This document shows positions 26,039-35,630 of a stretch of DNA of 64,000 nucleotides, piece by piece. This DNA is from Euryarchaeota archaeon UBA443 (GTDB lineage: Archaea > Thermoplasmatota > Poseidoniia > Poseidoniales > Poseidoniaceae): the NCBI GenBank assembly GCA_002499195.1, contig DAKS01000039.1, forward strand, positions 1 through 64,000, given 5' to 3'. The translations under genes and the position numbers were made by a program. How positions within the stretch are numbered: position 1 is the first letter of the stretch; each line of letters opens with the position of its first letter. The notes under the pieces were generated by a model. The model had not been told where the DNA came from. It saw only the letters and a list, made by a program, of their open reading frames with translations, and ran no database searches.

Positions 26039-27238
26039 TCATGCCATTGGCAGTCTCTTGACTGGTTTTTTGGGAACATATTCCTCAAATTCAGTGTAGA
26101 TAGTATTACGTTTGATTGGAACACATCCTGCATTTTGAACTAGTTTCGATAATTGCTGTAGATCATGGGTCAAAGGAGTAATTGAACCAGCAAGATGCAT
26201 TATTGATTCCTGTTGAACCGTTCCATCGATGTCATCAGCACCAAATTGTAGGGCCAACTCCGATAACTCATCACCAATATTCATTCGATAGGCCTTGATA
26301 TGCGCTATACTATCGAGTAAAATACGAGATACTGCAATGACTCTCAAAATTTCTTGACCTGTGGATAATTGAGCCATAGGCAATCGTGTCGAATCAGGGA
26401 GGAAAGGATATGGTACGAAGCATTGGAATCCATTTGTTAGCGATCCTAAATCACGTAATTTGAGAATGTGGTCAACACGTTGGGATGCCGTCTCAATTGT
26501 TCCAAACAGCATCGTGCAATTGCTTGGAAGTCCAATATTGTGGGCAGTGCGATGAATATCCAAGTATTCCTGACTAGATTCCTTTCCATTGCAAATAATG
26601 GCCCGGACATCATCATCAAGAATTTCAGCACCTCCGCCAGGTAATGAGGTAAGACCTGCATTCTTGAGCCGTTGAAGAGTTGATTCGATGGACAAGTTTG
26701 AGAGTTGAGCTAAGTGCTTTACTTCAACTGCAGTTAAGGCTTTTATCGAAATGTGAGGGTGTTCTGCTTGAATACGCTGAAACAGTTCTTCATAATGCTC
26801 CACAGTCCACTCTGGGTGAAGTCCACCAACCGAATGTACCTCATCCACATATGGCGAAAATTTCGATAATTCTTCGAGATAGTTTTCAACTGATAATTCG
26901 TATGCATCATCGGCTTTCGGACCTCTGCGGAAGGCACAGAATCGACATGCCAATACACAGATGTTGGTTTGGTTGACGTGTACATTAGAATTGAAGTACG
27001 CCCTTTCGCCAAACATCGCTTGCTTGTGGAGATTAGCCAATCGGCCTAGTTCGAACAAATTGGGTTCAGAAAAGAGAAGAAGACCGTCTTGATGATTCAA
27101 AACTTGATCATTGAGGATTTTGTCAACAATGATTTGCATTGATTCAGACCAATTCTCCTCTCGCAAACTAACTTTCAAATCAGTTCTCCATCGAGGGTTC
27201 CTATCCGCCAAAACGGTGGTTGAAACCCACTCAGTCAT
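26039..27238 (-). CDS. mqnE: Aminofutalosine synthase (MqnE), radical SAM
   Basis: Joins 3-enolpyruvylbenzoate to SAM to give aminofutalosine. The 399-residue protein carries the radical-SAM cluster motif Cys94-x3-Cys98-x2-Cys101 in NICVLACRFCAF. The blocks EVHSVGGLHPEW, KALTAVEVKH, LPGGGAEILDDD and SNCTMLFGTIET are of MqnE type; the related MqnC has GGLNP and a different GGGAE context, and CofG/CofH differ further. Operon with mqnA, 10 bases apart. MqnC and the futalosine nucleosidase were not found here. Confidence 0.92.
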   Translation of the reverse strand: MTEWVSTTVLADRNPRWRTDLKVSLREENWSESMQIIVDKILNDQVLNHQDGLLLFSEPNLFELGRLANLHKQAMFGERAYFNSNVHVNQTNICVLACRFCAFRRGPKADDAYELSVENYLEELSKFSPYVDEVHSVGGLHPEWTVEHYEELFQRIQAEHPHISIKALTAVEVKHLAQLSNLSIESTLQRLKNAGLTSLPGGGAEILDDDVRAIICNGKESSQEYLDIHRTAHNIGLPSNCTMLFGTIETASQRVDHILKLRDLGSLTNGFQCFVPYPFLPDSTRLPMAQLSTGQEILRVIAVSRILLDSIAHIKAYRMNIGDELSELALQFGADDIDGTVQQESIMHLAGSITPLTHDLQQLSKLVQNAGCVPIKRNTIYTEFEEYVPKKPVKRLPMA

Positions 27239-27287
27239 GACGCTTCCTCATGCTCATTCTTCATGAAGATGTGGATGTGGCCACAAC

Positions 27288-30176
27288 TCAACGTCGGACA
27301 CTAAAGAAACCTGAATTCATCATGAATTTACGGAATTCCTCTACCAAAAAGACAGTCGAAGCTACAGCTACCAATACTATCCAATCCTCGCCTTCAAGTG
27401 GTGTTGTGCTGAGAAGATTTCCAAATTCAATTCCAATCAGAGGGATAGGGAATGTTGCAAAGTGAACGAACATGAATAGTAAGAATCCTGAAGCAAGAAT
27501 CGCATAATTGATGGCTCTATTTGAGAATAAACCGAGCGAAAAGAGACTTTCTTTTTCAGATCGACAATTCAAGACATTAAACAATTGGAAGACAATAAAC
27601 ACAGCAAAAGTCATGGTTTGTGCAGCAGCAAATGTCGTATCAGCGTATGAATTCCATGCGCTCAAGGCCATCTCATCACCATCGTTACAGTCTCTAACGG
27701 AGAATCCTGCATCGGATTCAGTAGCAAATGGAGCAAGGCTACATTCGTTTCCATAAACGCCGCCACCAGCAAGGAAGAAGACTATCAGAGTGCCAATAAC
27801 CATCACTGCACCAAGGTAAAAGATGAGGGCTATATCTTTGGAATTAGGCAACCCTTCGTCTACAGGGCGCGGCGGACTTGACATTACTTTTCCATGCTGT
27901 TTTTCAACACCGAGCGCGACCGCAGGAGGCCCATCCATGAGGATATTGATGACTAAAATTTGTGTTGCAGTGAGCGGCAATTCCCAACCAAATATGAATG
28001 TCGAGATAACGATAAGTGCTACCGCAGCAACGTTGGTCGATACCTGATAGCGTACGAAATTTCGAATGTTTTGGTATATCTTTCTACCTTCCTCAACAGC
28101 ATGGACAATATTAGCGAAATTATCATCCTGTAGAACCATATCCGCTGCATCCTTCGCAACATCGGTTCCAGCGATTCCCATAGCAATACCTATGTTTGCT
28201 CTAGACAATGCTGGCGCATCGTTAACACCATCACCAGTCATGGCAACAATTTCTCCCTGATCTTGTAACGATGATACGATTCTCATCTTTTGATCTGGAG
28301 TAACTCGAGAAAAGATTGCCTTTTCTACAGAATCTGTGAGTTCTTCATCGGACATCAATCTCAACTCAGCACCACTAACCGGCTCTAGATCAGCATCATG
28401 GATAGCCAATTCCTGACCGATAGCCGATGCTGTCATATGATGATCGCCTGTAATCATTTTTACCTTGATTCCAGCGTCTTGACAGATTCGAATCGCTTCC
28501 TTGACTTCGGGGCGCGGAGGGTCCATGATTCCTACAAGTCCAAGGAAAATCAAATCATTTTCAACGACGTTAATGTCGGATATATCTTCATCATCCTCAA
28601 GTTTTCTTGCAGCTAATGCAATAACTCGCATGGATTGGGAACCCATTTCCTTATTTCTTATTGAAGCCTGTTTGAGGTCCTCCTCACCTATTTTCACCAA
28701 TTCTCCATCAAGATATCGATGGGTTGTTATGGGAACGAATCCACCAGCAGCGCCTTTTGCAAACACCCAGCGCTCTCCTTCATACTCATGAATAACTGAC
28801 ATACGTTTACGCTCGGTATCGAAAAAGAATTCATGAAGACGCGGATGACGTTGAGAGAATTTACGGACATCGCCATTCAATTTCCATCCTAGAACCGCAC
28901 AGGCAGAATCCGTAGGATCACCTATTGCAGTCCAACGACCCTCTTGTTTACTGATTTGTGAGTTATGACACAAAGACAGACAAGCGGCTAAAAGACGGAA
29001 TCCTAAATTGGACTGAAGGGTCGACATCTTATTTTCATCGAGTTCATTTTCACCATCTCTCAACGTTCCTTCAGGATTAAATCCATCTCCAGTGACACTG
29101 TAGTATCCATCAACTGTGTGAAGTTGACGGACAGTCATTTCATTTTTTGTCAAAGTACCTGTTTTATCGGAGCAAATCACTGTTGTTGAACCAAGGGTTT
29201 CAACCGCCTTCATCCTACGAATAATCGCTTTATGCCTAGCCATATTACGCATGCCAAGAGCAAGGGTAATGACAAGAATAATCGGTAAACCTTCAGGAAC
29301 AATTGCCACAAAGATCGCAATAGCTGTAATGAATTGTTTGATCGCTACGTCGCGAAGCGGATCTGGCCCTCCATATGCGAGAATCAGTTTGATGGAAACT
29401 AAGAGTACTGCAACGATGAGAGCAATGAAACCGAGGAATCTGCCCAGTGATTCAAGCTTCATTTCGAGTGGTGTTTTGGGTGTTTTTGCTTCAGAAATAT
29501 CACTTGCAATACGCCCAAGTTGGGTTTTCATTCCGGTTTCGACAACGATTCCTACTGCACGGCCTGTTGCAACTGTGGTCCCCATGTACATCATATTTCG
29601 ACAGTCGGCAAGAAGTGTATTGACGTCCATAGAATCAATATGTTTCGTAATCGGTTCGGATTCACCGGTCAATGCAGATTCATCAACTCGACACTGATAG
29701 ACTTCAAGCAACCGTAGATCCGCTGGTACATTGATTCCTTCTTCTAGTTTGACAATATCACCAGGGACGAGTTCAGTTGTCGGTATCTCCGATTCAAACC
29801 CATCACGCAAAGTAATAGAATTGGAGATACTCATTTGTTTTAGTGCATCCATGGCTTGTTCCGCTTGACCTTCTTGCCAAAATCCGAAAAAGGCATTCGC
29901 AGTAAGTACAAGGAAGATAAAAATCGCATCACCAGGATGGTCTGGTTTGACTGCTAAGGCAACCAAAGCTGCTGCAATCAATAAATAATTCAGCGGATCA
30001 TTGTATTGAGAAAGAAATCTCAAAACTGCAGATGTAGGCTCAGGTTGTTCAAGTTGATTCGGTCCATATTTTTGCATGCGAGAATGGATTTCACTTTGAG
30101 TCAGACCATTTGGATTTGCATCCAAAACAGAAAGTACCTCATCATTATCCATCGAGTGCCAATTCTGTTGCACCAT
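27288..30176 (-). CDS. P-type cation-transporting ATPase (P2 / SERCA-like)
   Basis: A 962-residue P-type ATPase. It has an N-terminal cation-ATPase region (LSVLDANPNGLTQSEIHSR), the actuator loop DESALTGESEP, and PEGLP in membrane helix 4. The phosphorylated Asp is in CSDKTGTLT (about 330-336), with KGAAGG in the nucleotide domain and TGDGVNDAPAL in the hinge. The C-terminal helices contain FQLFNVLNCRSEKESLF, as in SERCA and bacterial Ca2+ ATPases. Ca2+ export is most likely, though Na+ or Mn2+ pumps share these features. A GAGGTGATTCA leader precedes the ATG. Divergent from the OPT transporter with a strong inverted repeat between them. Confidence 0.92.
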   Translation of the reverse strand: MVQQNWHSMDNDEVLSVLDANPNGLTQSEIHSRMQKYGPNQLEQPEPTSAVLRFLSQYNDPLNYLLIAAALVALAVKPDHPGDAIFIFLVLTANAFFGFWQEGQAEQAMDALKQMSISNSITLRDGFESEIPTTELVPGDIVKLEEGINVPADLRLLEVYQCRVDESALTGESEPITKHIDSMDVNTLLADCRNMMYMGTTVATGRAVGIVVETGMKTQLGRIASDISEAKTPKTPLEMKLESLGRFLGFIALIVAVLLVSIKLILAYGGPDPLRDVAIKQFITAIAIFVAIVPEGLPIILVITLALGMRNMARHKAIIRRMKAVETLGSTTVICSDKTGTLTKNEMTVRQLHTVDGYYSVTGDGFNPEGTLRDGENELDENKMSTLQSNLGFRLLAACLSLCHNSQISKQEGRWTAIGDPTDSACAVLGWKLNGDVRKFSQRHPRLHEFFFDTERKRMSVIHEYEGERWVFAKGAAGGFVPITTHRYLDGELVKIGEEDLKQASIRNKEMGSQSMRVIALAARKLEDDEDISDINVVENDLIFLGLVGIMDPPRPEVKEAIRICQDAGIKVKMITGDHHMTASAIGQELAIHDADLEPVSGAELRLMSDEELTDSVEKAIFSRVTPDQKMRIVSSLQDQGEIVAMTGDGVNDAPALSRANIGIAMGIAGTDVAKDAADMVLQDDNFANIVHAVEEGRKIYQNIRNFVRYQVSTNVAAVALIVISTFIFGWELPLTATQILVINILMDGPPAVALGVEKQHGKVMSSPPRPVDEGLPNSKDIALIFYLGAVMVIGTLIVFFLAGGGVYGNECSLAPFATESDAGFSVRDCNDGDEMALSAWNSYADTTFAAAQTMTFAVFIVFQLFNVLNCRSEKESLFSLGLFSNRAINYAILASGFLLFMFVHFATFPIPLIGIEFGNLLSTTPLEGEDWIVLVAVASTVFLVEEFRKFMMNSGFFSVRR

Positions 30177-30232
30177 TGAATCACCTCAGACCCTTAGTAA
30201 GAACCTGTACGCTAGCCTCTCACGACCGACTT

Positions 30233-30266
30233 ATGATTTTGATGGAAGAAAACCCATGAAAATCAT
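30233..30266. promoter_or_regulatory. 13-bp imperfect inverted repeat between ATPase and OPT genes
   Basis: Arms ATGATTTTGATGG (30233-30245) and CCATGAAAATCAT (30254-30266) pair at 12 of 13 positions (one G-G mismatch) around an 8-base loop. The element lies near the middle of the 153-base divergent region, about 73 bases from one start codon and 80 from the other, a good position for a shared operator. As RNA it could also form a hairpin in either leader. Confidence 0.55.
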
Positions 30267-30329
30267 CAACTGCCAAAATTGAGCATCGGCCGCCGAATCT
30301 TTCTCAAACTTTGTCGATTTGGCAAGTTC

Positions 30330-32414
30330 ATGTCCGCTGATGATGGCCCATACATTCCAGCGGACCAGGAACCGAAGGAACTTACATTGCGTGTCCTTGT
30401 CGTAGGAGTAATTCTTGGAATCTTAATGACTGCAGCAAACGCATATCTTGGACTGTATGCAGGGATGACGGTTTCAGCGAGTATTCCTGCTGCAGTCATG
30501 TCAATGCTAATTTTGCGTAGCATGTTCAAGGACGTAAGTATTCTCGAAAATAATGCTGTTCAAACGATGGCTAGTGCTGGTGAATCATTGGCAGCCGGTG
30601 TTATTTTCACCGTTCCAGCTATGCTCGTAATTGGAATATGGGTAGATATCGAATGGTTCCCAACCTTATCGATTGCTTTGCTAGGTGGACTTCTTGGAAC
30701 AATGTTCACCATCGCATTACGCCGTCTCTTCATTGTCGAGGAAGCCTTACCCTACCCGGAAGGAGTTGCCTGTAGAGAAGTTCTTGTGGCTGGGGAAGAA
30801 GGAGGCAGTGGTGCATTGGCGATCGTCTATGCTCTAGGAATCGGTGCTCTGTACGGGCTTATGGTCAAGGGATTCAAAGTCACACACCATTCTGCTGAGA
30901 CAGCATTTGAATTCATGAAAACTAGGATGTATGCTGGTATTGACTTGTCAGTAGCACTACTATCTGTTGGTTTTATTGTCGGAATACGAATCGCATCATT
31001 CATATTTTTGGGTGGAATTATTGGCTTTGGCATTTTAGTTCCACTCTTTGGATACTTGAACGGTTGGCCAGAATCGGACACCCTCGCTGGAGGATTTGAC
31101 AAATTATGGCTTGAGCAAGTTCGTTACGTTGGAGTCGGAGCAATGGTTGTGGGAGGAATTTACACCCTCTGGAGCATGCGAAAAACCATTATCACTGGAC
31201 TGAAAAAGTCCTTCGATCAAAGTAGTTCAGATTCAGAATTACATTTGCGAACAGAGAAGGATCTTCCAATGAAATGGGTCACTGTTACATGTGGAGTTCT
31301 TGTTGTCCTAACCTTCTTCTTCTACTGGCTCATTACGGGATCATTGCTTCTTTCTCTTGCGGGTGCCTTATTCCTTGCATTAGTGGCATTTTTCTTTGCC
31401 GCGGTTGCTGGCTACATCGCTGGCGTGGTCGGGTCAAGTAACTCACCTGTATCAGGAATGACAATTGCCACACTGTTATTCACCGTTGGACTTGTTTGGA
31501 TTGTTGGCTCATTGATTCTTGACCTATCGCAAACCGAACTAATGTATGCAACATTACTGATCGCTGCTGTTGTTGCAAGCAGTGCAGCAATTGCAGGCGA
31601 TGTGATGCAGGACCTCAAGACCGGTCATATGGTAGGAGCAACTCCTTGGCGTCAACAAATAGCAGAGATTGTTGGAGTCATTACAGGTGCATTCGTGATT
31701 GGACCCACTATTGCCCTTTTGCACAAAGCATTCCAAATTTCATCTACTGCGTGTATCGCAACAAATGAACGAATTGGAGCGGGTTTGCAAGATCCAATCG
31801 ATACACCTGATGGCTTCTACGATTGTAACGATGCACTTTTTGCACCTCAAGCAGAACTTATTGGTGCGATTGTAAAAGGCGCATTTGTCGGAGATATGAA
31901 TCTGCCAATGGTCTTCCTTGGTGCTGCACTTGCCGTCCTATTGATTCGTCTTTCAATGCCTGTGATGTCTGTAGCGATTGGAATTTATCTACCGTTGAAA
32001 CTAAGCGTTCCAATTATGCTTGGTGGGATTTTGTCCTCACTAGCTATTGGTGCGGCTTACCTTAGAGTTGATGGAACCCTTGATCGGAAACCATCCAAGA
32101 AGGCAAAAGAAGCTGCAGCAGATGTAGAGAGCAGAGGAGTTCTAATCGGAGCCGGCTTTATCGCTGGAGAGTCAATTCTTGGAGTTCTAATAGCAGTTCT
32201 AATCGTACTAAATATTAAACTCGACGAAGAGTTCGGTATTCACGAATTATCTCAATCATTATCCATTCTCTTCTTCGCATGGTTTGTTGGAGTATTCATT
32301 TGGTTGGCTACGAGAGCACTTCCTGGAAGTGGAAATTTAGCAAAGGAGATTTTTACAACTGCAACTCACTCTATCAAGAAATTTATTCGTTCTCTGATTC
32401 CTCAATCCAAATAA
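30330..32414 (+). CDS. OPT-family oligopeptide or metal-chelate transporter
   Basis: A 694-residue polytopic membrane protein of the OPT family with about 16 hydrophobic segments. The N-terminal block is LTLRVLVVGVILGILMTAAN then YLGLYAGMTVSASIPAAV (about 20-57). LPYPEGVACREVL and GSSNSPVSGMTIATLL are family signatures, and AGDVMQDLKTGHMVGATPWRQQ is the conserved late motif. I start at ATG 30330 (MSADDGPYI); the frame can extend to a TTG at 30279 but those residues are not conserved-looking. Members import oligopeptides or metal chelates. Peptide uptake would suit the proteolytic lifestyle implied by the neighbours. A single stand-alone gene. Confidence 0.92.
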   Translation: MSADDGPYIPADQEPKELTLRVLVVGVILGILMTAANAYLGLYAGMTVSASIPAAVMSMLILRSMFKDVSILENNAVQTMASAGESLAAGVIFTVPAMLVIGIWVDIEWFPTLSIALLGGLLGTMFTIALRRLFIVEEALPYPEGVACREVLVAGEEGGSGALAIVYALGIGALYGLMVKGFKVTHHSAETAFEFMKTRMYAGIDLSVALLSVGFIVGIRIASFIFLGGIIGFGILVPLFGYLNGWPESDTLAGGFDKLWLEQVRYVGVGAMVVGGIYTLWSMRKTIITGLKKSFDQSSSDSELHLRTEKDLPMKWVTVTCGVLVVLTFFFYWLITGSLLLSLAGALFLALVAFFFAAVAGYIAGVVGSSNSPVSGMTIATLLFTVGLVWIVGSLILDLSQTELMYATLLIAAVVASSAAIAGDVMQDLKTGHMVGATPWRQQIAEIVGVITGAFVIGPTIALLHKAFQISSTACIATNERIGAGLQDPIDTPDGFYDCNDALFAPQAELIGAIVKGAFVGDMNLPMVFLGAALAVLLIRLSMPVMSVAIGIYLPLKLSVPIMLGGILSSLAIGAAYLRVDGTLDRKPSKKAKEAAADVESRGVLIGAGFIAGESILGVLIAVLIVLNIKLDEEFGIHELSQSLSILFFAWFVGVFIWLATRALPGSGNLAKEIFTTATHSIKKFIRSLIPQSK

Positions 32415-32467
32415 TTCAACGGCAATTATGAAAGGCTCAAAGCGATGGCCAATGTTTACTGGTCATC

Positions 32468-33292
32468 ATGTCTGCTTCGATTTCAGAATTGGAAGAACTC
32501 GCCCGACGTTGCCGAATTGAAATTGTCAAAATGGTTTATCGTGCCCAAGCAGGACACCCAGGAGGGTCACTATCTGAAATCGACCTCATTGCAGCCCTTT
32601 ATTCAACGACCATGCGTGTGCGACCAGAAGACCCAGACTGGGCTGATAGAGATCGCTTCATTCTCTCAAAGGGACATGCTTCACCAGGGATGTATGCATT
32701 ACTCGCTGAGAAAGGATTCATTCAGCACCAAGATTTGCATTCTTACCGTGTTCTCGGAGGAATTTGCCAAGGACACGTGGATATGAAGTGGTGTCCTGGA
32801 GTCGATTTCAGTGCAGGCAGTCTAGGAATGGGCCTTTCGTTTGGTATGGGATGCGCACTTGCAGCACGTCTTGATGGAAGTGAACGTCGAGCGTTCGTCA
32901 TGCTCGGTGATGGAGAAATTCAAGAAGGTTCAATCTGGGAAGCGGCAATGGCTGCAACACACCATGAATTGGGGAACTTGAAGGTAATTCTCGATCGTAA
33001 TAGAATTCAGAACGACGATTTTTGCCAAGAACAGATGCGCATGTTCGACATTCCTGCAAAATGGAAAGCATTCGGCTGGAATGTAAAGGAAATTGATGGC
33101 CACAATATGGAAGAGATTGTTGAAGGAATTAAATTCCTGGATTCTTCGAATGATGGCCCATCTATTTTGATTGCTCATACGATAAAGGGTAAAGGCGTCT
33201 CCTTCATGGAAGACAATCCATCGTTCCATGGGGCGGCTCCAAATGATGAGCAATATGCTCTGGCTATGAGCGAACTAGGGGTGGTTGAATGA
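32468..33292 (+). CDS. Transketolase, N-terminal (thiamine diphosphate-binding) subunit
   Basis: The 274-residue subunit binds ThDP and Mg2+. SKGHASPGMYALL lies at about 67-79, and the ThDP motif GDGEIQEGSIWEAAMAA begins at 147 and ends with the Asn of ILDRNRIQND. In archaea and many bacteria transketolase is split in two genes, as here. The start is the ATG at 32468. The stop overlaps the C-terminal subunit gene in an ATGA, ensuring 1:1 synthesis. With transaldolase downstream it forms a non-oxidative pentose phosphate operon that can supply ribose-5-phosphate and erythrose-4-phosphate. Confidence 0.94.
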   Translation: MSASISELEELARRCRIEIVKMVYRAQAGHPGGSLSEIDLIAALYSTTMRVRPEDPDWADRDRFILSKGHASPGMYALLAEKGFIQHQDLHSYRVLGGICQGHVDMKWCPGVDFSAGSLGMGLSFGMGCALAARLDGSERRAFVMLGDGEIQEGSIWEAAMAATHHELGNLKVILDRNRIQNDDFCQEQMRMFDIPAKWKAFGWNVKEIDGHNMEEIVEGIKFLDSSNDGPSILIAHTIKGKGVSFMEDNPSFHGAAPNDEQYALAMSELGVVE

Positions 33293-34227
33293 GTCGCATG
33301 GCTGCAACACGTGATGGTTACGGCCAAGCCCTACTCGAATTAGCGGATAATGATCGAGTTGTTGTATTGGAAGCCGATCTTGGTAAATCAACAAAATCGC
33401 TCCACTTTAGAAAAGAATATCCTGAGCGAACAATATCATGCGGAATTGGTGAGCAGAATATGCTACTAGTATCTGCTGGAATGGCTTCTAGCGGTTACAT
33501 TCCATTCGCCTCAACATTTGCTATCTTTACAGAACGAGCCTTTGAACAGATGCGCAATGGTGTTGCTCGACCAAACCTAGCGGTTCATTTGTGTGGTTCT
33601 CACGGAGGCACACACACTGGAACTGATGGTTCTTCAGCTCAATCGATAGAGGATTTAGCAATCTATAGAACATTGCCTAACGTTACGGTTTTGCATCCTT
33701 GTGACGATGTAAGTACGCGATTGCTGACCAAACAACTTGCTGATTCCAACAAACCATCCTATATGCGAACTGCGAGAAACAAAACTCCAGTTCTCTATGA
33801 CGATGTAGATCAAAGTACAATTCAAATCGGCAAGGGTATTGAACTTCGTGAAGGAAATGATGTTGCGATTATTGCATGTGGAGTTCTTGTATCTGAAGCA
33901 CTCAAGGCGGCTGAAGATTTGAGCCAACAAGGCATCCAAGCTACCGTTATCGACATGCATACTATCAAGCCGCTCGATACAGATTTAGTCGACAAAGTGG
34001 CCTCAAGATGTGGTGCTATCGTCACAGCAGAAGATCACTCGGTCATCGGTGGACTTGGTGGAGCAGTTTCCGAGCATCTTTCCACATCATCATGTACACC
34101 ATTGGAGCGTGTTGGAGTTAAGGATCGATTTGGAGAATCGGGACAAGCCGACGAGATGTTGGAACTTATGGAGCTGAGCGCACCACACATTGCAAAGGCA
34201 GCACATCGCGCTATGAATCGCAAATGA
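33289..34227 (+). CDS. Transketolase, C-terminal subunit
   Basis: The 312-residue partner provides the pyrimidine-binding and C-terminal domains. The catalytic Glu block is CGIGEQNMLLVSAGMA, followed by FASTFAIFTERAFEQMRNG, GSHGGTHTGTDGSSAQ and TVLHPCDDV. The C-terminal part (VIDMHTIKPLD, VTAEDHSVIGGLGGAV) matches the transketolase/pyruvate dehydrogenase C-domain. GGGGTGG lies four bases before the ATG, inside the first subunit gene. 1-deoxyxylulose-5-phosphate synthase is an alternative superfamily member, but the split architecture and neighbours favour transketolase. Confidence 0.94.
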   Translation: MSRMAATRDGYGQALLELADNDRVVVLEADLGKSTKSLHFRKEYPERTISCGIGEQNMLLVSAGMASSGYIPFASTFAIFTERAFEQMRNGVARPNLAVHLCGSHGGTHTGTDGSSAQSIEDLAIYRTLPNVTVLHPCDDVSTRLLTKQLADSNKPSYMRTARNKTPVLYDDVDQSTIQIGKGIELREGNDVAIIACGVLVSEALKAAEDLSQQGIQATVIDMHTIKPLDTDLVDKVASRCGAIVTAEDHSVIGGLGGAVSEHLSTSSCTPLERVGVKDRFGESGQADEMLELMELSAPHIAKAAHRAMNRK

Positions 34228-34269
34228 GGCAACCATCATATTCAAGAAGCGCCAATTCAAGGAACTCTC

Positions 34270-34929
34270 ATGGAGTTCTTCCTTGATACCGCCGATGTTG
34301 ATGAAATTCGTGAGATTGCTGCTTGGGGAATCCTCGACGGAGTGACAACCAATCCTAGTTTGATCAAAAAAAGTGGTCGTGATTTCAAAGAAGTTGTTCG
34401 AGAAATTGCAGGGATTTGTTCTGGACCGATTTCAGCAGAAGTCACAGCAATGGATACGCAAGGAATGCTTGAACAAGCACGCCAGTTAAAATCGGAACTA
34501 CCTGAAAATGTTATCATAAAAATTCCATGCACTCCCGAAGGGCTTGCTGCAACCAAAGTTCTTACCGAGGAAGGTGTCGATACCAACGTAACACTCATCT
34601 TTTCAGCATCTCAAGCACTGATGGCGGCTAAGGCAGGAGCTACCTATGTTTCACCATTCATTGGTCGTATCGATGATACTGGGCATGAGGGTATGAATCT
34701 CATCGCAGAGATTATGGAAACCTGGGCAAGGTATGATGTATCGACAAAAGTACTGGCAGCATCTATTCGCCACCCCACACATGTCTTGCAATGCATGCAA
34801 CTTGGAGCCCATACGGCAACAATGCCAGCCAAGATTTTCCGACAGTTGATGAAACATCCACTTACAGACAAAGGACTGGAAGGTTTCATGCGTGACTGGG
34901 CCGAAGTTGAGGCGGCAGGCAAGGCCTGA
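34270..34929 (+). CDS. Transaldolase, short TalC/MipB type
   Basis: A 219-residue (beta/alpha)8 aldolase of the short transaldolase / fructose-6-phosphate aldolase family. [13 protein letters not shown] opens the barrel and [13 protein letters not shown] follows. The Schiff-base Lys84 lies in [10 protein letters not shown], and [27 protein letters not shown] closes the active site, quoted as blocks around 100-130. [10 protein letters not shown] is typical of the short type. It follows the split transketolase by 42 bases, so transaldolase activity in the pentose phosphate pathway is more likely than F6P aldolase activity. Confidence 0.93.
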   Translation: MEFFLDTADVDEIREIAAWGILDGVTTNPSLIKKSGRDFKEVVREIAGICSGPISAEVTAMDTQGMLEQARQLKSELPENVIIKIPCTPEGLAATKVLTEEGVDTNVTLIFSASQALMAAKAGATYVSPFIGRIDDTGHEGMNLIAEIMETWARYDVSTKVLAASIRHPTHVLQCMQLGAHTATMPAKIFRQLMKHPLTDKGLEGFMRDWAEVEAAGKA

Positions 34930-34998
34930 GAATTAAAACTCAAGAAAAGGAGCCTTCATCAATGATGGGGCATCAGCCCATACCACTGAGGGAGCGTC

Positions 34999-35568
34999 GT
35001 GAGTGATATTCAGGAGCGTCTGCAAAAACTTCTCGATGGAGAGTTGGATGCTGCTGAAGTTGCCGAAGATCCTGCACTTGCATCTCTTGCAGATCGTCTT
35101 TATGGAATTAAAATTCAACCCGCTACGCCTAAGAAAATAAGAGATTTTGATGAGCAAACAACTGCCCCGTCTGCACCACTACCCGCTACAGAAATGATGA
35201 TCGAAGTAATTGGAGATGTTGCATTGGAGCACCCTCCTGCACCTACAGCAGAACTTCCTGCACTTGCACCCATTCCGACTGCAGGGAAAGATGACAAATC
35301 CTTTGGCATGATGAGTTTCATTTCCATAATCGGTCTACTCGCCGTTATCGCCAACATGTTTGGCTACCTTCACTCTCTTGTCGGTTCAATGTGCACCAAC
35401 GCATGTGCAAATGAAGGACATACGAAGATGAATCTTCTTGAAATTTACCGACTTGATTCAACAAACGGTTGGAGCCTTCCAGTTACTGAAGGCGTAATTG
35501 GAATCCCCGATATTGCTGCTATCATCGGCTTGTTGGCAATGGTCTTCCTCTTGCGTAAGAAGTCCTGA
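34999..35568 (+). CDS. Hypothetical protein with two C-terminal membrane helices
   Basis: Not recognised. The 189-residue protein starts with GTG. It has an N-terminal helical region (IQERLQKLLDGELDAAEVAE, about 4-23), a Pro/Ala-rich linker (about 50-92), a hydrophobic segment (SFISIIGLLAVIANMFGYLH), a short loop containing two Cys (CTNACANEGH), and a second helix before RKKS. Topology suggests a cytoplasmic N-terminus. Genes on both sides run in the same direction (69 bases after transaldolase, 62 before proS), but no functional link is evident. Confidence 0.6.
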   Translation: MSDIQERLQKLLDGELDAAEVAEDPALASLADRLYGIKIQPATPKKIRDFDEQTTAPSAPLPATEMMIEVIGDVALEHPPAPTAELPALAPIPTAGKDDKSFGMMSFISIIGLLAVIANMFGYLHSLVGSMCTNACANEGHTKMNLLEIYRLDSTNGWSLPVTEGVIGIPDIAAIIGLLAMVFLLRKKS

Positions 35569-35630
35569 AGACGTTGAACAAACGGTTTTTTCTCCGTCAT
35601 CTTGATGAGCAGGTGCAGAAAGGAACCACC

